A stretch of DNA of 64,000 nucleotides from Bryobacterales bacterium (GTDB taxonomy: Bacteria > Acidobacteriota > Terriglobia > Bryobacterales > Bryobacteraceae), in contig JADKID010000005.1 in NCBI GenBank assembly GCA_016721425.1, positions 372,001-436,000 of the forward strand, in the 5' to 3' direction. The position numbers were made by a program, and so were the translations under genes. Below, in pieces: positions 1 to 8,451 of the stretch (position 1 is its first letter; each line of letters starts with the position of its first letter). The notes under the pieces are model-generated. The model had not been told where the DNA came from. It made no database searches and saw nothing but the letters and a program-made list of their open reading frames with translations.

Positions 1-432
1 CTCGCTCACCTGCGCCGTCCGCGCCGCCCGGCCGCGCGCATATTGCGCCTGCTCCGACACGCGGAACTCCTTCGATTCGTGCCGCCAGCGGCCCGCCTCC
101 ACGCACGAAACAGGGATCACCACGCTCTGTTTGGGTGGCGCGAGAATCGTGAGGTTCAGGATCCGGTTCTGCTTCGCGCCCACCAGCTCTTCGCCGTCCA
201 GCAACAGAACCGGCCGCTCGCCGTCGTTCACGAAGAGCAGTTGCGGCACCGATCCGCCCTCGCTCAACTCCGTCACCCGCGCCACGCCCAGGCCAATGGC
301 CTCTTCCAGCAACAGATACTCCGGCGCGGCCGCCGCCGTCTCAGCCCGCAGCAGCGGAAACAACGTCAGGCTCTGAAACCGCTGCGCCTCGCCCGTCCGG
401 ATCGTCTTCAGCTCGTCAAGTAGGGTTCTCAT
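1..432 (-). CDS. ARPP-1 domain protein (3' end beyond window)
   Basis: I translated the minus strand from the ATG at 432; the frame stays open for 144 codons to the window edge, so the C-terminus is missing. The N-terminus matches the ARPP-1 family (ARG and Rhodanese-Phosphatase-superfamily-associated Protein domain): a FPLL segment, a SEGGSVP motif, then LLLDGEELVGAKQNR and a VIPVSCVEAGRW stretch. No enzymatic activity is established for this family to my knowledge; its name comes from its gene neighbourhoods in predicted prokaryotic conflict/stress systems. It lies 70 bp downstream of the CARF/sigma54 activator, on the same strand. No Shine-Dalgarno sequence precedes the start, but a good -24/-12 element does, so the message may be leaderless and sigma54-driven. 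The family call is firm; the function is unknown. Confidence 0.8.
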   Translation of the reverse strand, partial: MRTLLDELKTIRTGEAQRFQSLTLFPLLRAETAAAAPEYLLLEEAIGLGVARVTELSEGGSVPQLLFVNDGERPVLLLDGEELVGAKQNRILNLTILAPPKQSVVIPVSCVEAGRWRHESKEFRVSEQAQYARGRAARTAQVSE

Positions 433-444
433 GACGTCTGAAAG

Positions 445-460
445 TGCACGTCAGGAACCA
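445..460 (-). promoter_or_regulatory. candidate sigma54 (-24/-12) promoter of the ARPP-1 gene
   Basis: Read on the minus strand, the 16 bases are TGGTTCCTGACGTGCA. The invariant GG and GC dinucleotides are separated by exactly 10 bases, as required for RpoN promoters (consensus TGGCACG-N4-TTGCA), with the flanking T and A also matching. The predicted transcription start falls at or one or two bases before the ATG at 432, where no ribosome binding site is visible. The gene immediately upstream encodes a sigma54 activator, which makes autogenous local control plausible. The GCA and TGG halves are good; the CAC part is weak. Confidence 0.5.
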
Positions 461-502
461 CTCCAGATCTTCACAGAATCAACGGCTTGCAGAGGTGCCG
501 CG

Positions 503-2053
503 TCAACCTGCCTTGTCGCCCTGCGTCTTCACGAACTGCTGCACCGCTTGCTTGGTGACTCCCAGCAGAACCGCTGCCCGTGTTTGATTGCCGTTCGTGA
601 TCTCCAGCGCCTTCCGAAACAGGTGGGTTCGCACGCGGCCCAGAAACTCGTCCACGTTGAAGCCCTCCACGGGCACCGGCAGCGCCGCAAACGGATCCAG
701 CTTCGAGGCCCCGCCGCCAAAGACCAGATCGCCCGCGTCAATGGCCGCCTCCCGCGACAGAATGATCGACGACTTCAACACGCTCTCCAACTCGCGCACG
801 TTACCCGGCCACGAGTGCTCCGTCAGCCGCACCAGCGCCGCCTGCGTCAGCCGCCGCTCGCGCTTGGCGATAGTGCGGTTCAGCCGCGCCAGCAGCTTCA
901 AAGCGAGATGAGGAATCTCCCCGCGCCGGTCCCGCAACGGAGGCAGGGCAATCTCACACACCCTCAGCCGGAACAGTAGATCGTCGCGGTACCGCCCTGC
1001 CGCCACTGCCGCATCCAGATCTCGGTTTGTCGCCGCCACCAGCCGCACATCCACCTTCACCGGTTGGCCGCCAATCGGCTCCACTACGCCTTCCTCCACC
1101 ACGCGCAGCAGTTTGGCCTGCGCGCTCAGCGTCAGCTCGCCAACCTCATCCAGAAACAGCGTGCCGCCATGCGCTTCCCGGAAACGGCCCAGGTACTTCT
1201 GCGACGCGCCCGTGAACGAGCCCTTCTCGTGTCCAAACAACTGGCTCTCGAACAGCTCCCCTGGAATCGCCGCGCAATTCACCGCGATCAGCGGGCGATG
1301 CTGCCGGTCGCTCATCCGGTGAATCAGCTTCGCGAATAGCTCCTTGCCCGTGCCCGTCTCGCCCCCGATCAGCACCGGCACACCGTACCCGGCGATCATC
1401 GCAGCCTTCTCCGCCGCCGCGCGCAGCACGGCCGAATCGACGAAGATCTCCAACCCCGCCAGAGCCTCGTCCAGCCCGTCCAGCTCCGGCGGTGGCGCCG
1501 GCGCGGCCATCGAAGGCCGCACGTCTTCCGGCTCGGCAGAACTATACATCCTGCTGAGATACCGGTCCTGCCTCAGCCATGGCCCCGAATCCACATCCAG
1601 GTCCACCACCCTGGCCCGCTCGCCGCTGGCGAAATCACCGGGCTTCACCTGCAACAGATGCGCCTGGATCTGACCCGTACTCACCAGCAGATACCAGATC
1701 GCACGCATCTCCGCCGTGCCGGAACTCGCGCAGACGCTCAGATCGCCGCTCCCCGCATAGTGCCTCAGATGCGGCGCCATCAGGCCGATCAACCGCGAGA
1801 AGTCCTTGGGATTGGACGCTCCCAACCCGTGCAGTTGCACCCTCACGCGCGGATGCCGCTCGTGGATGGCCTCCTCCGTGGCGCGCGTCTGCGCCTCGGT
1901 GTGCGGCGTGTGGAACAGCGCCACCGTTTCGAACGAGCCAGTATCCAGCAGCGTGAGCACAGGCCCCGGCTGCTCTTCATCGCCCACCAAGCTCTGCACG
2001 TACGGATCCTGGTAGTCCACAAACGCGAGCAAAGTTCGGCCATTCGTAATCAT
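503..2053 (-). CDS. RtcR-like sigma54-dependent activator with N-terminal CARF domain
   Basis: This is a 516-residue transcription activator with three parts. Residues 1-150 look like a CARF ligand-binding domain, with the SSGTAEM motif at 110-116 in the place of the usual nucleotide-binding TG-rich loop, as in RtcR. Residues 205-440 are the AAA+ domain: Walker A GETGTGKE at 231-238, sigma54-contacting GSFTGA at 278-283, Walker B LFLDEV at 299-304, and WPGNVREL at 415-422. Residues 470-512 form a Fis-type helix-turn-helix. Known CARF proteins sense cyclic oligoadenylates or related RNA-derived ligands, and RtcR controls RNA repair genes; the ligand here is not known. The ATG overlaps the xerC stop by 4 bp (ATGA). 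The likely target is the downstream ARPP-1 gene. No rtcA/rtcB or CRISPR genes are in the window. Confidence 0.87.
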   Translation of the reverse strand: MITNGRTLLAFVDYQDPYVQSLVGDEEQPGPVLTLLDTGSFETVALFHTPHTEAQTRATEEAIHERHPRVRVQLHGLGASNPKDFSRLIGLMAPHLRHYAGSGDLSVCASSGTAEMRAIWYLLVSTGQIQAHLLQVKPGDFASGERARVVDLDVDSGPWLRQDRYLSRMYSSAEPEDVRPSMAAPAPPPELDGLDEALAGLEIFVDSAVLRAAAEKAAMIAGYGVPVLIGGETGTGKELFAKLIHRMSDRQHRPLIAVNCAAIPGELFESQLFGHEKGSFTGASQKYLGRFREAHGGTLFLDEVGELTLSAQAKLLRVVEEGVVEPIGGQPVKVDVRLVAATNRDLDAAVAAGRYRDDLLFRLRVCEIALPPLRDRRGEIPHLALKLLARLNRTIAKRERRLTQAALVRLTEHSWPGNVRELESVLKSSIILSREAAIDAGDLVFGGGASKLDPFAALPVPVEGFNVDEFLGRVRTHLFRKALEITNGNQTRAAVLLGVTKQAVQQFVKTQGDKAG

Positions 2054-2952
2054 GCTCTGGGATGCGCCTTATCGTAAACGTTCATCAGATCCGATAGCGA
2101 CAACTGAGTATACTTCTGCGTCGTCGAAAGCGAGGCGTGACCCAGCAGTTCCTGAATGGCGCGCAGATCCGCGCCCGCGCTCAACAGATGCGTGGCGTAG
2201 GCGTGGCGCAAGGAGTGCGGATGCAACGCGCTATCGCCGGCTAGCGCAATGGAATACATTTTGACGATGCCGCGCGCGCCGCGATCCGTCAGCCGCCCGC
2301 CGCGATGATTCACAAACACGGCCAGCTCACCCTCCGCGGGCCGCCGCGCATCGAGCCATCGCCGCAGCGCCGCCAGCGCCGCGCCCGGTATTGGCACCTG
2401 GCGCTCCTTCTTGCGTTTGCCGCGCACGCGCACCCAGCCTTCGCTCAGATCAAAGTCGCCCACATTCGATCCCACCAGCTCGCTGATGCGCAGCCCGCAA
2501 CCATACAGCAATTCGAACAACGCGAGGTCGCGCTCCGGCATCGGCCGCTCCAGCTTGCCGGCCTGGATCTGGTCGATCAGGCCGTTGGCCTGCGCCTCGG
2601 TGGGCACGGCCGGCAGCTTCTTCGGCATCTTGGGCGTGGTGATCAGCTTGGCTCGATTGAGCTTGATGGCGCCTTGCCGCAGGCAGTATTCAAAGAAAGC
2701 TCGGACGGCGGAGAGCTTGCGGCGAATGGTGGGCTTCGACAAATTCTGTCCGTAGAGATCGGCCATCCACTCGCGGAACGCCAACTGGTCAAATTCGAGG
2801 AGCGCGGGAGGAGTTAATCCGGGGCGTGCAAAAAACGACAAAAACTGACACAAATCTGCCTTGTAAGCGCAAATAGTGTGCACAGAAGCGCACTCTCGCG
2901 CCAACTCCTCAAAATAGCGCTGGAGCCAGCTTTCCAGCTCAGACATAGCCAT
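2050..2952 (-). CDS. xerC: tyrosine recombinase XerC/XerD type
   Basis: A 300-residue site-specific recombinase with the usual Xer layout: an N-terminal SAM-like core-binding domain (about 5-95) and a catalytic domain (about 115-290). All catalytic residues can be placed: R155 in GLRISEL, K179 in the beta-hairpin, H246 and R249 in HSLRH, H272 in LLGHASL, and nucleophile Y281. Xer proteins resolve chromosome dimers at dif. The gene overlaps the end of trmFO by 14 bp and the next gene by 4 bp. A trmFO-xerC order followed by hslVU is known from Firmicutes; here hslVU is 34 kb away. Two in-frame ATGs (2952 and 2946) are possible starts. Housekeeping xerC, not a phage integrase, is favoured by the neighbourhood and the lack of att-like repeats. 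Confidence 0.88.
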   Translation of the reverse strand: MAMSELESWLQRYFEELARECASVHTICAYKADLCQFLSFFARPGLTPPALLEFDQLAFREWMADLYGQNLSKPTIRRKLSAVRAFFEYCLRQGAIKLNRAKLITTPKMPKKLPAVPTEAQANGLIDQIQAGKLERPMPERDLALFELLYGCGLRISELVGSNVGDFDLSEGWVRVRGKRKKERQVPIPGAALAALRRWLDARRPAEGELAVFVNHRGGRLTDRGARGIVKMYSIALAGDSALHPHSLRHAYATHLLSAGADLRAIQELLGHASLSTTQKYTQLSLSDLMNVYDKAHPRA

Positions 2953-4288
2953 TCATGGCCTCAATCGCACGCCGGCACACCTCCGCGTGGCGCGCGCGCT
3001 TGTCACGCTTCAGCTTCTTGCGCGTCTCCTCATCGAGCGCGGGCAACAGATCAAACGCGATGTTGGCGGGCTGATAGTTCTTGGGATTGGCGTGCGTGAT
3101 GAAGTGGGTGAGCGAGCCGAGCGCAGTCTCGCGCGGCAGCGGGCGCGGCTCAACGTCCATGGCGAGGGCGGCGGCGTGGCGGCCGGCGAGCAGGCCGGTG
3201 GCGATGGATTCGACGTAGCCCTCGACGCCGGAGATCTGGCCGGCGAAGAGCACACGCGGATCGCTCTTGAGGCTCAGCGTTTCGGTGAGCAGTTCCGGGC
3301 CGTTGATGTAGGTGTTGCGGTGGATTTGGCCGTAGCGCAGGAACTCCGCATTCTCCAGACCGGGGATCATGCGTAAGACACGTTTCTGCTCCGGGAACTT
3401 CATGTAGTTCTGAAAGCCCACCAGGTTGTAGCTGCCGGCGCGCTGATCCTCCTGCCGCAGTTGAATCACGGCATAGGGCCAGCGGCCGGTCTTGGGGTCG
3501 TCGAGACCAACCGGCTTCATGGGGCCGAAGCGCAGCGTCTCGCGGCCGCGCCGGGCGAGCTCCTCCACCGGCAGGCAAGATTCGAAGAACGCTACCTTAC
3601 CGCCGTGAATGGCGCGGTCCGCTTCGATGTGCGCGGCGGCGCTCTCCGCGGTGAGGATGGCATCGACGAAAGCCTCGTACTCATCGCGATTAAATGGGCA
3701 GTTCAGATAGTCGTCGCTGCCGTCGATGGACTTGCCGTAGCGCGACGCCGCGAAGACCTTGTCGCGATCTATGGTTTCGGCGTCCACGATCGGGCTGATG
3801 CTGTCGTAGAAGTAGAGGCGTCCGCTGCCAGTGAGCCGCGCGATATCTTCGGCGAGCGGGCCGGAGGTGAGGGGGCCGGTGGCCACCACGACGATGCCTT
3901 CGTCGGGGATGCGGGTGATCTCTTCGCGGCGGATCTCGACGAGCGGCTCCGCTTCCAACGCGCCCGTGATGCCGCGGGCGAAGAGCTCGCGATCCACTGT
4001 CAACGCCTGGCCACCGGGCACGCGCGCGCGCTCCGCTACCTCCATGGCGAGTGAGCCCAGGCGGCGTAGCTCGTACTTCAGGAGCCACGGGGCGGAGTTT
4101 TCTGAATCGCTCTTGAGGGAGTTGGAGCAGACAAGTTCGGCGAAATCGGCGGTCTGATGGGCCTCCGTACTGCTTAGAGGGCGCATCTCCGACAACACGC
4201 AGGACAGGCCGGCGCGAGCGATCTGCCAGGCGGCTTCGCTGCCGGCGAGCCCCGCGCCGAGCACATGGATGGTAAGCTTTTTCTTCAA
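2939..4288 (-). CDS. trmFO: methylenetetrahydrofolate-tRNA-(uracil-5-)-methyltransferase
   Basis: TrmFO makes ribothymidine at position 54 of tRNA, using FAD and methylene-tetrahydrofolate. The 449-residue protein has the FAD-binding GAGLAG at 11-16, the family segment TEAHQTADFAELVCSNSLK at 41-59, and the conserved FESCLP motif with the catalytic-type cysteine at about 238. The start is a TTG at 4288 preceded by GGAGA at a good distance; no ATG fits better. It is divergent from the M61 peptidase gene with only 26 bp between the starts, so their promoters must overlap. It is the first gene of the minus-strand run that continues into xerC, the CARF activator and ARPP-1. TrmFO's target, T54, is notable because the tRNA-Val in this window lacks T54. 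Confidence 0.93.
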   Translation of the reverse strand: MKKKLTIHVLGAGLAGSEAAWQIARAGLSCVLSEMRPLSSTEAHQTADFAELVCSNSLKSDSENSAPWLLKYELRRLGSLAMEVAERARVPGGQALTVDRELFARGITGALEAEPLVEIRREEITRIPDEGIVVVATGPLTSGPLAEDIARLTGSGRLYFYDSISPIVDAETIDRDKVFAASRYGKSIDGSDDYLNCPFNRDEYEAFVDAILTAESAAAHIEADRAIHGGKVAFFESCLPVEELARRGRETLRFGPMKPVGLDDPKTGRWPYAVIQLRQEDQRAGSYNLVGFQNYMKFPEQKRVLRMIPGLENAEFLRYGQIHRNTYINGPELLTETLSLKSDPRVLFAGQISGVEGYVESIATGLLAGRHAAALAMDVEPRPLPRETALGSLTHFITHANPKNYQPANIAFDLLPALDEETRKKLKRDKRARHAEVCRRAIEAMNGYV

Positions 4289-4314
4289 TCTATCTCCATT
4301 CTAGGTCTGAGCCC

Positions 4315-6144
4315 ATGAAAACCATTACCCTCTTTTTTGTTTTGACGATCGCCGCGCTCGCGCAGGATCCCATCCGTTACACGATTCGCATACCGGAGCC
4401 GCATACGCACTATCTGGAGATCACCGCGTCCGTGCCTGCGGGCAAACCATCGGTTGAGCTCTATATGGCGGTGTGGACTCCAGGGTCTTACCTCGTGCGC
4501 GAATACGCCCGCAACGTGGAGAACTTCCAGGCGCGCACAGCCGCGGGCAAGCAGTTGACGTGGACGAGAACGCGCAAGAACCGCTGGAGTGTGGATGCCG
4601 CCAACGAGGCGCGCATTGAAGTCTCCTATCGCGTCTACGCGCACGAGATGAGCGTGCAGGGCAACTGGGTGGACTCAGGATTTGCGATGCTCAACGGCGC
4701 GCCCAACTTCCTCACGCTGGCGGGCGCCGACAAGCGGCCGTATGAGGTGAAGCTGGAGCTGCCGCCGACGTGGCGCAAGAGCATCAGCGGCATGAAGGAC
4801 GGGGCGGCGCCGCATTCGTGGGTGGCCGCCGATTTCGACGAGCTGCTGGATTGCCCCATCTACGCGGGCAACGCGCCGATCCACGAATTTGTGGTGGAGG
4901 GCAAGAAGCACTACCTGGTGAACGAGGGCGAGGGCCCGATGTGGGACGGCCCGGCGTCGGCCAAGGATGTGGCCAAGATCGTCGCCGAATACAGCCGGCA
5001 GTGGGGTGGCCTGCCGTACGAGAAGTATGTCTTCTTCAACATGATTGTGGAGAGCGGCGGCGGCCTGGAGCACAAGAACTCCACGTGGCTGGGCGCGAGC
5101 CGCTGGGCATATGCCAACACGCAGGAGGCGCCGGAGAATCCGGCCGCGGTGGGTGGCGGCGGCGGGCAGCGGCGGGCGTCGCGGCTGAGCTGGCTGGGCT
5201 TGGTGAGCCACGAGTATTTCCACTTGTGGAATGTGAAGCGGCTGCGGCCCGTGGAGTTGGGACCGTTTGACTACGAGAACGAGGTATATACGCGGAGCCT
5301 GTGGCTGGCGGAAGGCGTCACTTCCTACTACGGTCCGCTGGGCGTGCGGCGCGCCGGGCTCTCGACGACGGGCCAGGCGTTGCGGGCGATGTCGGCCGCC
5401 ATCAGCCAACTCCAGAACACGCCGGGGCGTCATGTGACGCCGGCCGAGACAGCGTCTCTGAACTCCTGGATTCAGTTGTACCGGCCCAACGAGAACTCGC
5501 CCAATACGGCGATCAGCTATTACACCAAGGGCCAGGTAGTGGGCTTCCTGCTGGATGCCAAGATCCGCAAGGCTACGAACAATGCGAAGTCGCTGGACGA
5601 CGCTATGAGGATTGCCTACCAGCGCTATGGCGGCGAGAAGGGCTACACGCCGGCGCAGTTCCGCGCCATCTGCAACGAGGTGGCCGGGGCTGATTTCAGC
5701 GCGTGGTTCCGGCTGGCTCTGGAGACGACGGAAGAGTTGGACTACAGCGAGGCTCTGGAGTTTTATGGATTGCGCTTCCGGCCGGAGCCCACCCGCGGCG
5801 CTGCGGCCCCGCGGCTGATCACTGGCGTGACTGCCGCGACGACGAACGGACGCATCCTGGTAACGGGGTTGCGCCGTGGGACGGCCGCCTACAATGCGGG
5901 CTTCAACGTGAACGACGAGGTGATCGGCGTAAACGGCTACCGGGTGCGCGCCGAACAGTGGCCGGCGTATCTGGACAACTACAAGCCGGGCCAGACGGTG
6001 GACGTGCTGGTGGCGCGGCGCGACCAGTTGATGACGCTGAAGCTGGCCATCGTGGCGGACAAGCCCGCGTCGTGGGCGCTGGAGGCGAAACCGGACGCGA
6101 CCGACGAGCAGAAGGCGCGCGTGAAATCCTGGATGCGGGAGTAG
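4315..6144 (+). CDS. secreted M61-family peptidase with PDZ domain
   Basis: A 609-residue protein with a signal peptide (residues 1-16, cleavage after ALA). It has the N-terminal beta domain of M61 peptidases (about 18-190) and a thermolysin-like catalytic domain with the zinc motif HEYFH (H299, E300, H303) and third ligand E333 in the WLAEG segment. A C-terminal PDZ domain lies at about 500-590. Family M61 includes glycyl aminopeptidases; the exact substrate cannot be read from the sequence. A glycine-rich insertion (about 280-285) sits just before the active site. The gene stands alone between the divergent trmFO and a non-coding stretch. A weak AGG precedes the ATG. It probably acts in the periplasm or outside the cell. 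Confidence 0.9.
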   Translation: MKTITLFFVLTIAALAQDPIRYTIRIPEPHTHYLEITASVPAGKPSVELYMAVWTPGSYLVREYARNVENFQARTAAGKQLTWTRTRKNRWSVDAANEARIEVSYRVYAHEMSVQGNWVDSGFAMLNGAPNFLTLAGADKRPYEVKLELPPTWRKSISGMKDGAAPHSWVAADFDELLDCPIYAGNAPIHEFVVEGKKHYLVNEGEGPMWDGPASAKDVAKIVAEYSRQWGGLPYEKYVFFNMIVESGGGLEHKNSTWLGASRWAYANTQEAPENPAAVGGGGGQRRASRLSWLGLVSHEYFHLWNVKRLRPVELGPFDYENEVYTRSLWLAEGVTSYYGPLGVRRAGLSTTGQALRAMSAAISQLQNTPGRHVTPAETASLNSWIQLYRPNENSPNTAISYYTKGQVVGFLLDAKIRKATNNAKSLDDAMRIAYQRYGGEKGYTPAQFRAICNEVAGADFSAWFRLALETTEELDYSEALEFYGLRFRPEPTRGAAAPRLITGVTAATTNGRILVTGLRRGTAAYNAGFNVNDEVIGVNGYRVRAEQWPAYLDNYKPGQTVDVLVARRDQLMTLKLAIVADKPASWALEAKPDATDEQKARVKSWMRE

Positions 6145-6845
6145 CTCTCCACGAATCGCTGCATGCCATAGCGTCACTTTTCACTCGAAGTCCAACTCTC
6201 TGTTCACCTGGAGCGACAGAAAAGGAGTCAGGTGTTAGGCTTACGATCATGGGCAAGCGTTGCGGCTATTTCATTGGCTCCCATCGGCCTGATGACCAGA
6301 GATGCACCGGGAAGGACCGGGGCTGCGGAGGCTTCGAACCGGCGCAGGAGCGGACTTTTCGAAAGACCGTTGTTGCCCGACAGAGTCCCCAAAATGGTTG
6401 TCTTGCCTTGGACGGCGACGTTCTATACCCACCACCTCCACTCGCGCACGCCCGCCATGGCATGGAGCACTTATTCCTGAGCGCCCGAGACCATGTAAGT
6501 CGATCGAAGTTCGGGTGGGTAAAGAGTGACGAGAGCTTCACGGTCCAGAGCTTCGTCACTCGCTACTTCCCGGTGGCGGTTGGAGCCGAGCAAATCCAGA
6601 TTCTCTTCGATTTCTTTGATGCCGTCGCAAAGCTGCCAGAAGGTACGCCAGTTGCTGGATCGTACTTCCTTCGAGGAATTGAACCGAGGAACCTTGGGCT
6701 CGCATTTCACCGGGTCTTCTTTGCCAAGGGGACCTTATAGCGAGCGCCGCAAACGGCTTATTCCGAAACCCCGCTCCCGCCGTCGCGGGCTCCGCTCGGA
6801 GTACGCGCAGAAGGCGTACGTGAGATGCTGACTGCGGGAGCACTT
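6145..6845 (+). other. 700-bp stretch with no convincing gene; AT-richer than its surroundings
   Basis: No reading frame here is long, well started and recognisable. On plus, the frame ending in TAG at 6738-6740 is open for over 200 codons but largely continues from a shadow of the M61 gene. Its last 80 codons (from about 6500) have protein-like composition but match nothing I know. On minus, a 79-codon frame (6471-6710, GTG start) is equally plausible and equally unrecognised. The part from 6480 to 6740 is clearly less GC-rich than the flanking genes. It may be a decayed gene or a remnant of inserted DNA; I saw no terminal inverted repeats. A small GC-rich inverted repeat (CCCGC/GCGGG) lies near 6773-6800. 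Confidence 0.4.
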
Positions 6846-8447
6846 GTGAATCAGCAACTGTACGACCAGATCATCAGGAACTTCTTCACCTGCGATCCGC
6901 ACGCGATTACGGAGATATTCCGGGAGTTCATGTTGGCGGTGGATGCGGAGGGGAGTTTGCCTCCTTCTCCGCATATGTCGCAAAACTACGAGACAGCGCA
7001 GGCCAACCCGGAGATTCACGTGTTGCCCGGAAATCTCAAGGACGCGCGCGATGCCGTGTTTCCTTACTTCTGGGGCACTGACAGCTGGGCATCGCCGCTG
7101 CATCTGGAGAACGTCAAGGGGCCGGCGAACTACGCCTCGCTGGTGGGTGCGCTGGCGTGCCTGCTGAAGAATCCGAACCTCTGCACGGACACCTACAGCC
7201 AGCGCTCGAACGAGCTGGAAGTGAAGGCAGTGACGGCGCTGGCGAACCTGCTTTTCTATCACACCGACGATCCGTGGGGCGTGTTCACGATGGGCGGTAC
7301 GATCTCGAATCTGTACGGCGCCAAGATCGGGATCGAGAGAGTGCTGCCGGGGGCGATGCAGAATGGCCTGGGCGGAGTGCGGGTGGCGGGCCTGGTTTCC
7401 GACGCGGCGCACTACTCGAACCGCAGCATCGCGGGCTGGCTGGGCATCGGCACTGAGCAGTTGCACGCCATCCCTACCGACGGCGCGTTGGCCATGCGTT
7501 TGGATCTGCTGGCGGAGAAGTTGGAGGAACTGCATAGCGACGGAGTGCGCGTGGCCTTTGTCACTGCCACGTTCGGCACGACGGACGGCGGCGGCATCGA
7601 CGATGTGGCGGGCATCCGCCGGCTGATCGACGACTTCGCGGCGCGCCATGGCGTGCCGGCACCGCAACTGCACGTGGACGCCGCCGTGGGGTGGGTGCTG
7701 AGTTTTCTCACCGAGTACGACGTCACGCAGAACCCCCTGGATTTCTCTCCGCAATTGCTGGCGCTGGTGCGGCGCGCGCAGACCTATACAGAAGGGCTGC
7801 GTGTGGCCGACAGCATCACGATCGACTTCCACAAGATGGGCTGGGGCCACTATCCGGGCAGCGCGTTCCTGGTGAACCACCGTCCGGACCTGAAGTATCT
7901 GTCGCGCACGGTGGCGGACACACCGTATTTTTGTGAGGCGGACGCGCGACGAGATCCGGCACTCTTCACGCTGGAGTGCTCGCGGCCGGCACTGGGGCCC
8001 TATACGGTGATGGCATCCTTGAACGGCATTGGTTTGACGGGGTGGCAATTGTTGGTGGCGCGGGCTTTGGAGTTCTCTCAGGAGTTGAAGCTGCGCCTGG
8101 AGAAGCTGGACTACTGCAAGGTGCTCAATCTGGAGACCACGGGGCCGAGCGTACTGTGGTGGGTGCTGCCGAAGGGGCGGGACGCCAAGGCGATCCATCA
8201 GGCGGTCCTCGACGGGACCTTGCCGCCGGAGCGCTTCACGCAGTATTCCGGCGAAATCCGGCGCATGTTCGAGAAGCGCGAGCGGGCGATGGACGCGTCG
8301 GTGGACGCGCGGCTCAGTTTCACGACGAGCATCGGGCATCACCCGCACGGCGTGGCGCTGCCGGCGTGGAAGGCCGTGTTTTTCAATCCAAGGACGGATC
8401 GGACAGTGATCGACAGGTTGCTTTACAGCATTGAGGAACTGCTGTAG
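6846..8447 (+). CDS. PLP-dependent (group II-like) amino acid decarboxylase family protein
   Basis: A 533-residue fold-type I PLP enzyme related to glutamate/aromatic amino acid decarboxylases. Visible landmarks, counted from the GTG start, are the TMGGTISN phosphate-binding-type segment (about 148-155), a HVDAA aspartate that contacts the pyridine ring (D278), and the DFHKMGWG motif with the Schiff-base lysine K330. The GTG at 6846 is chosen because GGGAG lies 5 bp upstream; an in-frame ATG at 6825 has no such site. Substrate is not determinable: amino acid decarboxylase, or a related sphingosine-phosphate-lyase-like enzyme. It is convergent with the CE1-GH3 gene (4 bp apart) and has no linked transporter or partner gene that would suggest a pathway. 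Confidence 0.82.
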   Translation: MNQQLYDQIIRNFFTCDPHAITEIFREFMLAVDAEGSLPPSPHMSQNYETAQANPEIHVLPGNLKDARDAVFPYFWGTDSWASPLHLENVKGPANYASLVGALACLLKNPNLCTDTYSQRSNELEVKAVTALANLLFYHTDDPWGVFTMGGTISNLYGAKIGIERVLPGAMQNGLGGVRVAGLVSDAAHYSNRSIAGWLGIGTEQLHAIPTDGALAMRLDLLAEKLEELHSDGVRVAFVTATFGTTDGGGIDDVAGIRRLIDDFAARHGVPAPQLHVDAAVGWVLSFLTEYDVTQNPLDFSPQLLALVRRAQTYTEGLRVADSITIDFHKMGWGHYPGSAFLVNHRPDLKYLSRTVADTPYFCEADARRDPALFTLECSRPALGPYTVMASLNGIGLTGWQLLVARALEFSQELKLRLEKLDYCKVLNLETTGPSVLWWVLPKGRDAKAIHQAVLDGTLPPERFTQYSGEIRRMFEKRERAMDASVDARLSFTTSIGHHPHGVALPAWKAVFFNPRTDRTVIDRLLYSIEELL

Positions 8448-8451
8448 CGGC

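Noticed and set aside
503..2053. CRISPR array or cas genes suggested by the CARF domain
   Set aside because: No regularly spaced direct repeats and no Cas-like proteins anywhere in the window; RtcR-type CARF regulators do not need CRISPR.
2050..2952. Phage or genomic-island integrase
   Set aside because: The recombinase has Xer length and motifs and lies in the trmFO-xerC arrangement; no tRNA, att-like repeats or phage genes adjoin it.
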